Shown: positions 1 to 9,600 of the stretch, one piece after another
How positions within the stretch are numbered: the first letter of the stretch is position 1
Layout: each line of letters opens with the position of its first letter
Source of the DNA: Streptomyces spinoverrucosus
GTDB lineage: Bacteria > Actinomycetota > Actinomycetes > Streptomycetales > Streptomycetaceae
Assembly: GCF_015712165.1 (NCBI RefSeq)
Contig: NZ_JADPZX010000001.1
Location: forward strand, 1,364,001 to 1,428,000
Direction: 5' to 3'
Length of the DNA: 64,000 nt
Program-made: the position numbers and the translations under genes
The notes under the pieces: generated by a model
The model's input: the letters and a program-made list of their open reading frames with translations, nothing else
Told to the model about the DNA's origin: nothing
Database searches by the model: none

Positions 1-441
1 GTGAACGACACCGAACACCACCTCCGACTCGACAGCCGCGTCACTCTGCTCGACGCGCTACGCGACCACCTCGGACTGACCGGCTCGAAGAAGGGCTGCG
101 ACCAGGGAGCCTGCGGAGCCTGCACGGTGCTGGTCGACGGAAAGCGCGTGGTGGCGTGCCTGGCGCCGGCCGCCCAGTACGAAGGGCGAAAGATCACCAC
201 CGTCGAAGCTCTGTCGACGAACGGTGAACTGCACCGCATGCAGGCGGCGTTCGCACGGCATGACGCGTTCCAGTGCGGTTACTGCACCCCGGGGCAGATC
301 ATGTCGGCGGTCTCCCTCATCGCCGAGGGGCGCGCGGGCTCCGACGAGGACATACGCGAGTTCATGAGCGGCAACATCTGCCGCTGCGGCGCCTACCCCA
401 ACATCCGCGCCGCGATTCGCGACGTGGTGGCGGAGGCGTGA
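1..441 (+). CDS. [2Fe-2S] small subunit of a molybdenum hydroxylase (5' end outside window)
   Basis: Iron-sulfur subunit of an aldehyde oxidase/xanthine dehydrogenase-type enzyme, carrying electrons between the molybdopterin and FAD subunits. Eight cysteines sit in the two family patterns: C33, C38, C41 and C53 (plant-ferredoxin-type cluster) and C92, C95, C127 and C129 (second cluster, with QCGYC and CRC). Counting starts at the first in-window codon. The GTG at base 1 is probably an internal valine, because family members have a short beta strand before the NDTEH-like segment, so the true start should lie upstream. It is the first gene of a three-gene unit; the stop codon is two bases before the next ATG. 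Confidence 0.93.
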   Translation: MNDTEHHLRLDSRVTLLDALRDHLGLTGSKKGCDQGACGACTVLVDGKRVVACLAPAAQYEGRKITTVEALSTNGELHRMQAAFARHDAFQCGYCTPGQIMSAVSLIAEGRAGSDEDIREFMSGNICRCGAYPNIRAAIRDVVAEA

Positions 442-443
442 CG

Positions 444-1433
444 ATGGATCCCTTCGAATATCTGCGGGCCACCGATTCCGACCGGGCCGTGGCCCTGGTC
501 AGCGAGGATCCCGGCACGTCCTATCTCGCGGGCGGCACCACTCAGTTGGACCTGATGAAGGACGGCGTGCTGCATCCGCGTCGGCTCGTCGACATCACCC
601 GGCTTCCGCTCGGCGGCATCACGCACACCGAATCGGCGGTGCGCGTCGGGGCACTGACGACGATGGAGGAACTCGCCGCCGACCCCGTGGTGACGGAGCG
701 GCTGCCGTTCGTACGGGAAGCGCTTCTCCTGGGAGCCTCGACGCAGCTGCGCAACATGGCCACCATCGGCGGCAATCTGCTGCAACGCGCCCGGTGCCGC
801 TACTTCCGGGACCCGACCGTGGCAGCCTGCAACAAGCGCCGCCCCGGATCCGGATGCGCCGCGATCACCGGCGTCCACCGGATGCACGCCGTCCTCGGCA
901 CCAGCGACCACTGCATCGCGCTGCACGCCTCGGACGTCGCCGTGCCGCTGGCCGCCCTCGACGCCGTCGTCCACATCCAGGGCGTGGACGGTCCTCGTGC
1001 CGTACCGCTGACGCGGTTCTATCTGCCGCCCGGCGACACCCCGCACATCGAGAACGTACTCCAGCACGGCGAGTTGATCACCGCGGTCGAGATCCCGCTG
1101 CTGCCACGCGAGGCGCGTTCGCACTACATCAAGGTCCGCGACCGGGCGTCGTACGAGTTCGCGCTGGTCTCGGCCGGTGTGGCGCTGACGCAGGAGGACG
1201 GTGTCATCCGGGAGGCGCGGGTGGGGCTCGGCGGAGTGGGCACTGTTCCCTGGCGGGCCTGGGACGCCGAGGACGTACTGCGTGACGCGCCCGCGAACGC
1301 GGAGACTTTTCTGGCCGCCGCCCGGGCCGCCCTCGCGGGAGCCCGTCCGCTGCCCGGCACCGCCTTCAAGATCGAACTGGCCCAGCGCACGCTGATCCGC
1401 ACCCTCGAAACCGTGTCAGGAGCCGAGCCATGA
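444..1433 (+). CDS. FAD-binding subunit of a molybdenum hydroxylase, with extra [4Fe-4S] cysteines
   Basis: FAD-binding medium subunit (329 aa). It shows the flavin loops LAGGTTQLDLMK (28-39) and TIGGNLL (107-113). After the second loop come four cysteines, C118, C129, C138 and C157, in the spacing of the additional [4Fe-4S] cluster known in E. coli PaoB (YagS). This places the enzyme with the periplasmic-type aldehyde oxidoreductases rather than classical xanthine dehydrogenase. The ATG was chosen because it follows the upstream stop by two bases and begins the conserved MDPFEY-like segment. The 3' end overlaps the next gene by four bases (ATGA), so the two are translationally coupled. Confidence 0.93.
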   Translation: MDPFEYLRATDSDRAVALVSEDPGTSYLAGGTTQLDLMKDGVLHPRRLVDITRLPLGGITHTESAVRVGALTTMEELAADPVVTERLPFVREALLLGASTQLRNMATIGGNLLQRARCRYFRDPTVAACNKRRPGSGCAAITGVHRMHAVLGTSDHCIALHASDVAVPLAALDAVVHIQGVDGPRAVPLTRFYLPPGDTPHIENVLQHGELITAVEIPLLPREARSHYIKVRDRASYEFALVSAGVALTQEDGVIREARVGLGGVGTVPWRAWDAEDVLRDAPANAETFLAAARAALAGARPLPGTAFKIELAQRTLIRTLETVSGAEP

Positions 1434-3640
1434 CCACGCTCGAAGCCGCCAGGGCCGTCGGTCGCGGCCTGGAGCGCGTGGACGCGCCCATGAAGACCAC
1501 CGGCAGGGCTCCCTACCCCAACGACTTCAGCCTCCCCGGCATGGTGCACGCCTGCCTGGTGCACAGCACCATCGCCGCAGGGCGCGTCCGGGGCATCGAC
1601 ACCACCGCGGCGGCAACCGCGCCCGGCGTACTGGCCGTCATCACCCACCTGACCGCGCCTCGGCTGGAGCGCGGGCCGATGACGCTGCTGGGTCCGTCCC
1701 CGCCGGCCCCGCTCCAGGGCGACCGGATCCTCCACTACGGGCAGCACCTCGCCGTCGTGGTGGCCACCACCCCGGAGCAGGCACGCCACGCCGCCGCGCT
1801 GGTGCGCGTCGACTACGAGCCCGCCGAGCCGCTGCTGGACCTCCACGACCCGCGGGCGGCGGTGGCCACCGACCCCTGGGGGCTGGACTCCGACCGGGGC
1901 GACATCGACGCCGGGTTCGCCGCGGCGGACGTGGTCGTCGGCGGCACCTACACCACCGCGGACAACACCAACAACCCGCTCGGCCTGATGTCCACGGTCG
2001 CCGCCTGGAACGGCGACTCGCTCACCGTCCACGACTCCACCCAGTGGCCCCACAACGTCCGCACCACGCTCGCCGCGGTCTTCCATGTCCCCGAGAGCAA
2101 CGTCCGGGTCCTCGCCCCCTACGTCGGCGGGGGCTTCGGTGCCGGGCTGCGGGTGTGGCCCCATGTGATCCTCACCGTGCTCGCCGCACGCGAGGTGGGA
2201 AAGCCGGTCAAGCTCGTACTCACCCGGCCCGAGATGTTCACCGATGTCGGTCATCGGCCCTACAGCGTCCAGCAGATCAGGATCGGGGCGACCCGGACCG
2301 GAGAGCTGACCGCCGTCGAGCACGAGGGCGTCTCCCCCGTGGCGATGGAGGACGACGACTACGAGCCCGTGTCGGCCGGCTCGTCCGTCTCCTACGCCTG
2401 CCCGAACGTCAGGACGCGGGACCGGCAGGTGCGGCTGAACATCCCGTGCCCCGGCTCCATGCGGGCGCCGGCCGAGGGACAGGGCAACTTCGCGCTGGAG
2501 TCCGCGATCGACGAACTCGCCCACGAACTCGGCATCGATCCCCTCGAACTGCGCCTGCGCAACTACGCGGAGAAGCATCCGCTGCTCGGCCTGCCCTGGT
2601 CCAGCAAGGCACTGCGGGAATGCTATCTGCGGGGCGCCGAGCGGTTCGGCTGGTCACGCCGCGATCCTCGGCCGGGGTCGATGCGCGACGGGCGCCGGCT
2701 GATCGGTTACGGACTGGCCGGGGTGTCCTATCCGCACTACCAGGTGCCGTGCCAGGCCCGTGCGTCCCTTCACCGCGACGGGTCGGCCGACGTGCGCAGC
2801 GCGGCCACCGACATCGGCACGGGCACCTACACGATCATCACGCAGCTGTCGGCCGAACTGCTGGGCCTGGATATCTCCCGCGTCCACTTCGACCTCGGCG
2901 ACTCGGACATGCCCTACTCCCCGCAGGCGGGAGGTTCCGGTCTCACCGGCGCCCTGGCCAACGCCGTGCACGCCGCTTGCCGCCGCCTCGTGCGGGAGTT
3001 CCTCGACGTGGTGAAGGACGACCCGGACTCACCGCTGCGGGGAGCGACGCTCGACGACGTCTCCGTCGCCGAAGGGCGGATCCACCGCACCGGGGCCCCC
3101 GACCAGGGCGAGTCGTACACCGACATCCTGACCCGCCATGGCCTGGAGGAACTGAGCGCCGACGGCCGCAGCACACCTCCCGCCCCCGACGGGGCGGGGA
3201 TGGCCACCGCCGGCGCCTTCGCGGCCAAGTTCGTCGAGGTCCGCGTCGATCCCGACCTGGGGCTGCTCCGGGTGGCCCGCGTGGTGTCGGCGGTCGACGG
3301 CGGGCGCATCCTCAACGAGAAGACCGCCGCCAGTCAGATCGTCGGCGGCACGGTGGGCGGCATCGGCCAGGCGATGTTCGAGGAGACGGCCACCGACGCC
3401 GGGACCGGACGCATCGCCAACGCCACCTTCGGGGACTACCTCGTGCCGGTCAACGCGGATGTCCCCGACATGGAGGTGATCTTCGTCGGCGGCCCGGACC
3501 GGGCAACCCCCGTCGGTACGAAGGGAGTCGGGGAGATCGGGCTGGTGGGTGTGGCGGCGGCCATCGCGAACGCCGTCCACCACGCCACGGGACGGCGCAT
3601 CCGCTCCCTGCCGATCACCATCGACCAGCTCATGCTGTAG
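1430..3640 (+). CDS. Molybdopterin-binding large subunit of an aldehyde/xanthine dehydrogenase
   Basis: Catalytic subunit (736 aa) that would hold the molybdenum-cytosine-dinucleotide cofactor and hydroxylate an aldehyde or N-heterocycle. It has the N-terminal ald_Xan_dh_C domain (about 20-130), a glycine-rich YVGGGFGAGL loop before residue 250, and the C-terminal GVGEIG motif with the conserved catalytic glutamate at about E702. The length matches PaoC/YagR-type subunits. Its ATG overlaps the previous stop, so all three subunits form one operon. It ends only three bases before the convergent NIS synthetase gene. The substrate cannot be read from sequence; aromatic aldehydes are known for PaoABC. 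No dedicated chaperone (XdhC-like) is visible in the window. Confidence 0.92.
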   Translation: MTTLEAARAVGRGLERVDAPMKTTGRAPYPNDFSLPGMVHACLVHSTIAAGRVRGIDTTAAATAPGVLAVITHLTAPRLERGPMTLLGPSPPAPLQGDRILHYGQHLAVVVATTPEQARHAAALVRVDYEPAEPLLDLHDPRAAVATDPWGLDSDRGDIDAGFAAADVVVGGTYTTADNTNNPLGLMSTVAAWNGDSLTVHDSTQWPHNVRTTLAAVFHVPESNVRVLAPYVGGGFGAGLRVWPHVILTVLAAREVGKPVKLVLTRPEMFTDVGHRPYSVQQIRIGATRTGELTAVEHEGVSPVAMEDDDYEPVSAGSSVSYACPNVRTRDRQVRLNIPCPGSMRAPAEGQGNFALESAIDELAHELGIDPLELRLRNYAEKHPLLGLPWSSKALRECYLRGAERFGWSRRDPRPGSMRDGRRLIGYGLAGVSYPHYQVPCQARASLHRDGSADVRSAATDIGTGTYTIITQLSAELLGLDISRVHFDLGDSDMPYSPQAGGSGLTGALANAVHAACRRLVREFLDVVKDDPDSPLRGATLDDVSVAEGRIHRTGAPDQGESYTDILTRHGLEELSADGRSTPPAPDGAGMATAGAFAAKFVEVRVDPDLGLLRVARVVSAVDGGRILNEKTAASQIVGGTVGGIGQAMFEETATDAGTGRIANATFGDYLVPVNADVPDMEVIFVGGPDRATPVGTKGVGEIGLVGVAAAIANAVHHATGRRIRSLPITIDQLML

Positions 3641-3643
3641 TGC

Positions 3644-5179
3644 TCAAGCTCCGCCGGCCAGCGGATTCGGCAGCGGCCGGTAGCGGGCGGCGGCCCCGTC
3701 CGCGCCCGTCCAGCGCAGCAGCAGGTTCGTCTTGGCGGGGAGCGTGGGCGCGGTGAGGAGGGCGGGGATCTCGGGCAGATCGTGCCGGGCCAGTTCGCGG
3801 CGGACGGCCGGCCAGGGGTCCAGCCCGGGGTGGCGTTCGGCGAGTGCTCCGGCCAGTTCGACGAGGTGGTTGACGACCAGGCAGTACACCAGCCGCTCCC
3901 ACCCGGCGGCCCGCGACACGTCCGGCAGCAGCTTCACGCCCTCGGCGTCCCGGAACAGCGCCTGCATCGGTGCCCCGTCGGCGTCACAGGCGACCAGCGA
4001 GTTCTGCAGATGCGCTTCGAGTACGACGCCGTGGTCGGCGAAGGCCGTCAGGACCGGGGGCACCACCCGGCTCAGATACGTCTCCCACCAGCACGCCGGG
4101 TCCGTCAAACCGTCCAGTGGGCTGCCCTCGAAGCCCTCCACCAGCCCTGCGGCCAGGAACGGGGTCGCGCCGGGCAGGACGTGGCCGCGCACCCCGTCGC
4201 GGACCAGGACGGCGAGTTCCTCGAAGGCGAAGTCGGCGGTGCGGTAGCCCCGGTCGGCCATCCAGGCCGCCGTACCGCCCGCGAAGGCCCTGCTCACGGC
4301 GGCGTCGGTGCGGCGCAGCTTCAGCAGGTCGTGCCGCCACAGCCGGCGTACGTCGTTGGTGATGCGCACGTCGAGGCTGAACTTCAGGAACAGGTCGCGC
4401 TCCGGGGCGTACACCGTGCGGATGGCGGCCGTCGGCCAGACGGGGGCGGTGGTGGTGTCCAGCCGGATCAGGCGGCCGTCGGCGAAGGCCGGGGCGAGGT
4501 CGCGGGCGGTCAGGTCGAGCTGCCAGGGGTGGGCGGGCAGCAGCCGGTAGCCGGGCGGGGGTGTGCCGAGGGTGTCGAGCGCGGCGATGTCGCCCTCCTC
4601 GACGACGGTGTCCTCGCGCAGCCCGAGGAGGACGAGGGGGAAGCGGGCGTGCGCCTCGGGGGCGTAGGGCAGCCAGCCGGCGACCGGGCCGCCGCCGCGC
4701 GCCTTGGGGGCGGGGTGGTGGGGGTGGCCGGTGACCAGGGACTGCTCGGAGCGCAGATAGGGGTCGTCGGGCGGGGTGGCACGCGCGCGTGCGGCGAGGA
4801 GCGCGGCGACGGCGTCCCGGCTGTCGAGCATCTCGGCGGGCAGTTCGTGGTTGGACAGGCCTGTGTGGCGGCGCAGTTCCTCGGTGACGAGCTTGACGAG
4901 GTCGGTGTGGTCGAGGCGGTGCCAGCCGTGCGGTGTGTACACCTCGGGTGCGATGGGCCGCCGGCCGCCGCGCACCCGCAGCAGCCGGTCGCCGCCGGGC
5001 AGCCGGTAGACCCCCTCGCGGCCGGGCAGCGGGCGTGCCACCTCGCGCAGCAGACAGTTGAGCAGCGGCGCGGCCGCGTAGGCGTCGGCCAGATCGGCGA
5101 CGTCGTCGGGTGCTGCGGCGTCGGCGCCGGCGGGTGGGGGGATGAGGTCCACGCGTTCCACTCGTTCCCTACGGTTCAT
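3644..5179 (-). CDS. IucA/IucC-family NIS siderophore synthetase (A)
   Basis: NRPS-independent siderophore synthetase (511 aa) that would adenylate a carboxylate (citrate or similar) and condense it with an amine or alcohol. Family motifs are present in order: GHPHHPAPKAR (151-161), HPWQ (217-220), KFSLDVRITNDVR (266-278) and the ATP-site HLQN (390-393), then a FhuF-like C-terminal half. It is somewhat shorter than typical members, which run to about 580 aa. The ATG was chosen because upstream in-frame residues are low-complexity antisense sequence. It is divergent from a second NIS gene, with 41 bases between the two proposed starts. I saw no clear iron-box (DmdR/IdeR) operator in that gap. 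Confidence 0.9.
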   Translation of the reverse strand: MNRRERVERVDLIPPPAGADAAAPDDVADLADAYAAAPLLNCLLREVARPLPGREGVYRLPGGDRLLRVRGGRRPIAPEVYTPHGWHRLDHTDLVKLVTEELRRHTGLSNHELPAEMLDSRDAVAALLAARARATPPDDPYLRSEQSLVTGHPHHPAPKARGGGPVAGWLPYAPEAHARFPLVLLGLREDTVVEEGDIAALDTLGTPPPGYRLLPAHPWQLDLTARDLAPAFADGRLIRLDTTTAPVWPTAAIRTVYAPERDLFLKFSLDVRITNDVRRLWRHDLLKLRRTDAAVSRAFAGGTAAWMADRGYRTADFAFEELAVLVRDGVRGHVLPGATPFLAAGLVEGFEGSPLDGLTDPACWWETYLSRVVPPVLTAFADHGVVLEAHLQNSLVACDADGAPMQALFRDAEGVKLLPDVSRAAGWERLVYCLVVNHLVELAGALAERHPGLDPWPAVRRELARHDLPEIPALLTAPTLPAKTNLLLRWTGADGAAARYRPLPNPLAGGA

Positions 5180-5220
5180 ATCTGCGGAGACGATCAGTAT
5201 CGCGGTCGTCACCCGCCCCC

Positions 5221-6766
5221 GTGACCGCCCAGGTCGCGCCGTTCCGCCCCGACTCGCCCTGAGGAGCCCGACCGTGCACCGTCCCCCACCGCCGAGGCCG
5301 AGGTCGCCGACGAACTGTCCGTCGTCCGCCCGGGCCTCGCCGCGCGGTACGCGGCCGAACTGCCCGCCGCCCGGGCGGCCGTACTGACGCGCCTGTGGCG
5401 TGCGCTCACTCATGAGCCGCTCCCCTGGGTGGAGAGCCGCGTCCCCAGCGGGGACGGCGTCACCGTGCGCCTGCGTGACGGTCGTCGGCTGCACGGGCCC
5501 GCGCCGGACCCGTACGCGACCGCCGCCTACGTCACCGCCGTACAGCTGGAGGGCGTGCCGTACGACCGTCCGGCACGGCTGATGGCGGACCTCGCCGTAC
5601 CGCACGGCGCGGACCTCGCCGCCGAACTCGACCACAGTGTCGCCTCACTGGCCCTGTCAAGGGCCGGACAGCCACCTCGCCAGGAAGAGTGGCCCGCGAG
5701 CGACTGGGAGTGGGAGCAGCGGGTGGTGGACGGGCATCCGTACCACCCCAACTGCCGGTCGCGGCCCGGTTTCTCGGTCGCCGAGCAGCTCGCCCAGGCG
5801 CCCGAGCACCGCCCGCTGGTGGGGCTCGGGCTGGTGCCGGTCCCGGCGGAGACGTGCCTGGTGACGGGTGCGTGGCCGGATCGGATGCGGGACGGGCGGC
5901 GGGTGCTGATCCCGGTGCATCCGTGGCAGGCGGCGCATGTGCTGAAGCGGCCGTGCGAGGAACGGCTCACCGGGCACCCGCTGATGTCCCTGCGCACCCT
6001 CGCCCTCGAAGACTCAGTACACGTCAAGACCGCGCTCAGCGCGCGCTTGACCTCGTCCGTGCGGGACATGTCGGTGCCGTCGGTCGCCGCGTCCATGGTC
6101 CTGTCGGCGTTCGCGCAGGAGCCGGCGGCACGCACGGACGGCCTGTTGCACGTCACGCGCACGCTGGGCGCGGTCACGGACGGATCGCCGGACCTGGCGG
6201 CCGTACTGCGTCAGTCGCCGCAGGAGTACGCGGGCCCGGGTGAGCGGGTGCTGCCGGTGGCCGCGCTGGCGACCACGGAACTCCCCGACTCGCCACTGTG
6301 GTTGGGCGAGTTCGCCCGGCTCGCGCTCGGTGTCGGGCTGCGGCTGCTGGAGCTGGGGGTGGCGCTGGAGGCGCACGGCCAGAACCTCCTCGTAGTGCTG
6401 TCCCCGACGGGCGCCCCGGTGCGGCTGGTCTACCGCGACCTGGCCGACATCCGGGTCAGCCCGGCCCGGCTGGCCCGGCACGGCATCCCGGTGCCGGAGC
6501 TGCCCGCCCGGATCGTCACCGACGATGTGACGACGCTGCGGCGCAAGCTGTTCGGGTCGCTGGTGGCGGGCGCGCTGGCCGGGACGGCCGGGTCGCGGCC
6601 GGCCCTGCGGGCGGCGCTGGAGACGGCCGTACGAGAGCTGCCGCGCACGCCCGACCTCGCCGCGCTGTGCGACGAACCCCTGCCCACGAAGGCGCTGACG
6701 CTGATGCGGCTGTCGCCGGGCAGGGTCGGGGATCTGTGGGCGGAGCTGCCCAATCCGCTTCGGTGA
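5221..6766 (+). CDS. IucA/IucC-family NIS siderophore synthetase (B), with apparent frameshift near the start
   Basis: Second NIS synthetase. It has HPYHPNCRSR, HPWQ, KTALSARLTSSVRD and the ATP-site EAHGQN in the expected order, and ends in the family's NPL(R) tail. The main reading frame is open from about 5225, but its first GTG is at 5429, some 70 family-like residues (including TAEAEVADEL) downstream of where the protein should begin. A plausible GTG start at 5221 lies in another frame and stops at 5260-5262. The N-terminus therefore seems split by a +1 shift around 5260. This is either a real lesion, a sequencing error, or a sign that translation starts at 5429 with a shortened N-terminus. 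Confidence 0.8.
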
Positions 6767-6833
6767 CCTGCCGTTTCGGGGCAGGCGAACCGGCGTTTTG
6801 GAGCCCGACACGCCTGATCCATAAGATCCACCG

Positions 6834-8105
6834 ATGATCACAAGACAACGGCTGGCGGCAGGGGCATGCGCCCTGTTCGCCGCGCTGGCGGCCGGCATCG
6901 CCGTCCCGTCGACGGCGCTCGCCGACGAGACCACGGCCGCCGCGCCCAAGGTCGACCTCGTACTGGACGTCAGCGGTTCGATGCGGGCGCGGGACATCGA
7001 CGGCCAGTCGCGGATGGCGGCGGCGAAGCAGGCCTTCAACGAGGTGCTGGACGCCACGCCCGAGGACGTACAGCTCGGCATCCGCACCCTCGGCGCCAAC
7101 TACCCCGGCGACGACCAGAAGACGGGCTGCAAGGACACCGCGCAGCTCTACCCGGTCGGCCCGCTGGACCGCACCGAGGCCAAGGCGGCGGTGGCCACCC
7201 TGGCGCCGACCGGCTGGACCCCGATCGGCCCGGCGCTGCTGAAGGCCGCCGACGACCTCGACGGCGGCACCGGCTCCAAGCGGATCGTGCTGATCAGCGA
7301 CGGCGAGGACACCTGCGCCCCGCTCGACCCGTGCGAGGTGGCCCGCGAGATCGCCGCCAAGGGCATCGGTCTCACCATCGACACGCTCGGCCTGGTGCCC
7401 AACACCAGGATGCGGCAGCAGCTCAGCTGTATCGCTGAGGCGACGGGCGGCACATACACGTCGGTGGAGCACACGGACGAACTCACCGACCGCGTGAACC
7501 AGTTGGTGGACCGGGCGGCCGATCCGGTGGTGACGCCGGTGGCCGTCGAGGGCGCGGAGCGGTGTGCTCAGGCACCGACACTGAAGTCGGGCCTCTACAC
7601 GGACCGCGAGGGGTTCGGGCAGCAGCGCTGGTACCGGGTGGACGTGCTGCCCGGCCAGGAACTGCGCGCCTCCGTGAGCGTGGCGGCGGACCGGGACGTG
7701 AACCCGGCGTACGGGGTGCTGCTGCGGGCGGTCACGGTCAAGGACCGCGAGATCGTGCGGGGTGAGGCGGCCGGGAACGGCCGTACGGATGTGATCTCCA
7801 CCGGGCTGCGCTACCCGAAGGCCGAGCGCGACGACGTGGACGCCGACAAGCCGGCGGCCGAGAGCGTGTGTCTGCAGGTCACCCACTCCTTCTCGGCTGC
7901 CTCCGGCGTGCAGACCACGCCCGGGCTGCCGCTGGAGCTGACGATCGACGTCGTCGACGGGCCCTCGCCGGCGAGCGATGTGGCCGCCTTCGGCCTCGGG
8001 CGCGGCTGGTGGCTGCTCGGCGCTCTCGTCCTGACCGGTTTCGTCGCCGGTCTGCTGTGGGGCTGGCTGTCGCGCTGGCGGGTCGCGGTCTGGAGGACCA
8101 ACTGA
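6834..8105 (+). CDS. Secreted/membrane-anchored von Willebrand factor A domain protein
   Basis: A 423-aa protein with a Sec-type signal peptide ending near ALA (28-30). A vWA domain follows directly, with the metal-ion-dependent adhesion motif DVSGS at 45-49, then a beta-rich region and one C-terminal membrane helix from about residue 391 followed by a short Arg/Trp-rich cytoplasmic tail. It is therefore probably displayed outside the membrane and binds a protein or surface ligand through a divalent metal. The stop overlaps the next start by one base (TGATG), so the downstream gene is its likely partner. Molecular role unknown. Confidence 0.85.
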   Translation: MITRQRLAAGACALFAALAAGIAVPSTALADETTAAAPKVDLVLDVSGSMRARDIDGQSRMAAAKQAFNEVLDATPEDVQLGIRTLGANYPGDDQKTGCKDTAQLYPVGPLDRTEAKAAVATLAPTGWTPIGPALLKAADDLDGGTGSKRIVLISDGEDTCAPLDPCEVAREIAAKGIGLTIDTLGLVPNTRMRQQLSCIAEATGGTYTSVEHTDELTDRVNQLVDRAADPVVTPVAVEGAERCAQAPTLKSGLYTDREGFGQQRWYRVDVLPGQELRASVSVAADRDVNPAYGVLLRAVTVKDREIVRGEAAGNGRTDVISTGLRYPKAERDDVDADKPAAESVCLQVTHSFSAASGVQTTPGLPLELTIDVVDGPSPASDVAAFGLGRGWWLLGALVLTGFVAGLLWGWLSRWRVAVWRTN

Positions 8106-8881
8106 TGCGAATCGTGAAGGCTTTGGGCGCGGCTCTGCTGGCGCTGGGATGGGCCGTTTCACCGGCCGTGGCCGACTCCACGCCGTCCCCAGCCGGTGAC
8201 AGCTCGGCGCCGACCGAGGCGGGCACGTCGTTCCGTACGGCGGCCGAGTTCGAGCCGGGGCAGACCGCCACGGCGGACGGCTCCGCCGGTGACTACCTGT
8301 ACTGGTCGTTCCCCGCCGACGCCGGCCAGCGGCCCACCGTCAAGGCGACGGTGAAGCTCCCGGACTCGCACGCCGCCGAGACCTGGCAGCTCGACGTGTA
8401 CGACGGTCTGCGGCGCCGCCAGGCCTGCCAGTACGGTTCCCAGACGCGGACCGCCGTGCAGGACGCGGGCTCACTGGAACTGGCCTGCACGCTGCGCACG
8501 GTCCGTGCCTGGTCGGAGCCGTGGGCGGGTGACCCGCTGCCGGGCACGTACTACGTGCGCCTCACGGCGGTGGGCTTGCCGACGTCCGACCTGGGGCTGC
8601 CGGTGAGCGCCGAGGTGCGGGTGGACGTCAAGGAGATCGGCGGCGCGGCGGCGGTGGACGGGGCACTGGCCGAGCCGCTGGTGCCGGGGGCAGCCGTCAA
8701 GTCGGCCGAGGACGAAGAGGGTTCGGCGGTGCTGTCGAGCATCGAGCCCGAGGACGGCTGGGCCTCCGGCTGGTGGTCCGACCGGTGGGTGTGGACGGCG
8801 GTGGGCGGCGCGCTGGCCGCGCTGGCCGGGGTCGGGGGGTATGCGCTGACCCGGGGGTCGGGGCGCCCGACCGGAGCCTGA
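8105..8881 (+). CDS. Secreted membrane-anchored protein coupled to the vWA protein
   Basis: A 258-aa protein with an N-terminal signal peptide (cleavage near AVADS, about residue 24). It has an extracellular region with a pre-peptidase-like fold pattern (AEFEPGQTATADGSAGDYLYWSF), and a C-terminal membrane helix followed by a short basic end. It starts within the stop of the vWA gene, so the two should be made together and may form a surface complex. No catalytic motif is visible. A strong hairpin terminator follows immediately, closing a two-gene operon. Confidence 0.8.
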   Translation: MRIVKALGAALLALGWAVSPAVADSTPSPAGDSSAPTEAGTSFRTAAEFEPGQTATADGSAGDYLYWSFPADAGQRPTVKATVKLPDSHAAETWQLDVYDGLRRRQACQYGSQTRTAVQDAGSLELACTLRTVRAWSEPWAGDPLPGTYYVRLTAVGLPTSDLGLPVSAEVRVDVKEIGGAAAVDGALAEPLVPGAAVKSAEDEEGSAVLSSIEPEDGWASGWWSDRWVWTAVGGALAALAGVGGYALTRGSGRPTGA

Positions 8882-8890
8882 CCAAGAATC

Positions 8891-8922
8891 AGAAGGCCCG
8901 CCCAGTACGGTGCGGGCCTTCT
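8891..8922 (+). terminator. Rho-independent-type terminator after the vWA operon
   Basis: Perfect 11-bp inverted repeat AGAAGGCCCGC / GCGGGCCTTCT around a 10-base loop, starting ten bases after the stop codon. The T-run is poor, as is common in Streptomyces. It may also serve the convergent HxlR gene. Confidence 0.85.
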
Positions 8923-8951
8923 GCTTTGTCGGTCCTCACGTTTGTTGGTCC

Positions 8952-9578
8952 TCACGCCTCCCGCAGGACCTTGGCCAGTGTGCCGTCACCGGTCACCGTG
9001 ATACGTCCGTCCCGTACCGCGTCGATCACGCTCACCTCGCCCCGGCCGACCGCCGTACATGTGGCGGTGTCGAGGACCAGCAGGGCGTCGGGCTCGCCCG
9101 GCGCGGGCCCGTCGCCGTACACGGGGCCCTCCTCGGCACCGACGTACAGGTGGAAGTCGCCCTCCTCCAGCCGCACTTCGACGAGCCCCTCCCCCTCCAG
9201 AGCCCGCAGCAGGGGCAGCGCGAACCAGTGCGCGCGGACCGCGTCCGTCGGCCGCCGCTCCCCCAGCTCGGCCTGACCCCACACGCCCAGCGCCTGCAGC
9301 ACCGGCAGCAACTCCCGTCCGCGCGGGGTGAGTTCGTAGACGTACGCCGCGCCGGGCGGCGGCAGTCGGCGCCTGGTCGTCAGCCCGTCGCGCTCCATGT
9401 CCTTCAGCCGTGACGCGAGTACGTCCGTGCTGACGCCCGGCAGATCCGCGTGCAGGTCCGTGTAGCGGCGCGCGCCGGCGAGGAGTTCGCGGACGATCAG
9501 CAGGGTCCAGCGGTCGCCGACGACATCGAGCGCGCGGGCGGCGGAGCAGTACTGGTCGTAGCTTCGACGAGGTGACAT
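8952..9578 (-). CDS. HxlR-family transcriptional regulator with a C-terminal extension
   Basis: Winged-helix HxlR-type regulator (208 aa). The family N-terminus YDQYCSAARALDVVGDRWTL carries the conserved, possibly redox-sensing cysteine, and the wing/recognition segment TDLHADLPGVSTDVLASRLKDMERDGL follows. After the DNA-binding part (to about residue 105) is an extra domain of roughly 100 residues resembling a sterol-carrier (SCP2-like) fold, a known arrangement in actinobacteria. The ATG before SPRRSYDQYC is preferred; another in-frame ATG lies 18 bases upstream. It is divergent from the aminotransferase, and the gap holds two palindromes that are its probable operator. Confidence 0.9.
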   Translation of the reverse strand: MSPRRSYDQYCSAARALDVVGDRWTLLIVRELLAGARRYTDLHADLPGVSTDVLASRLKDMERDGLTTRRRLPPPGAAYVYELTPRGRELLPVLQALGVWGQAELGERRPTDAVRAHWFALPLLRALEGEGLVEVRLEEGDFHLYVGAEEGPVYGDGPAPGEPDALLVLDTATCTAVGRGEVSVIDAVRDGRITVTGDGTLAKVLREA

Positions 9579-9600
9579 GCGACGCAGTCTAGACATGTCG

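Noticed and set aside
1124..2578. 484-aa ORF on the minus strand across the molybdenum hydroxylase genes
   Set aside because: Antisense shadow of a GC-rich gene: low-complexity Arg/Gly/Val composition, no motif, and the plus-strand subunits are certain.
5180..5220. Iron-box operator between the divergent NIS genes
   Set aside because: Looked for the TTAGGTTAGGCTNNCCTAA-type sequence and found nothing close.
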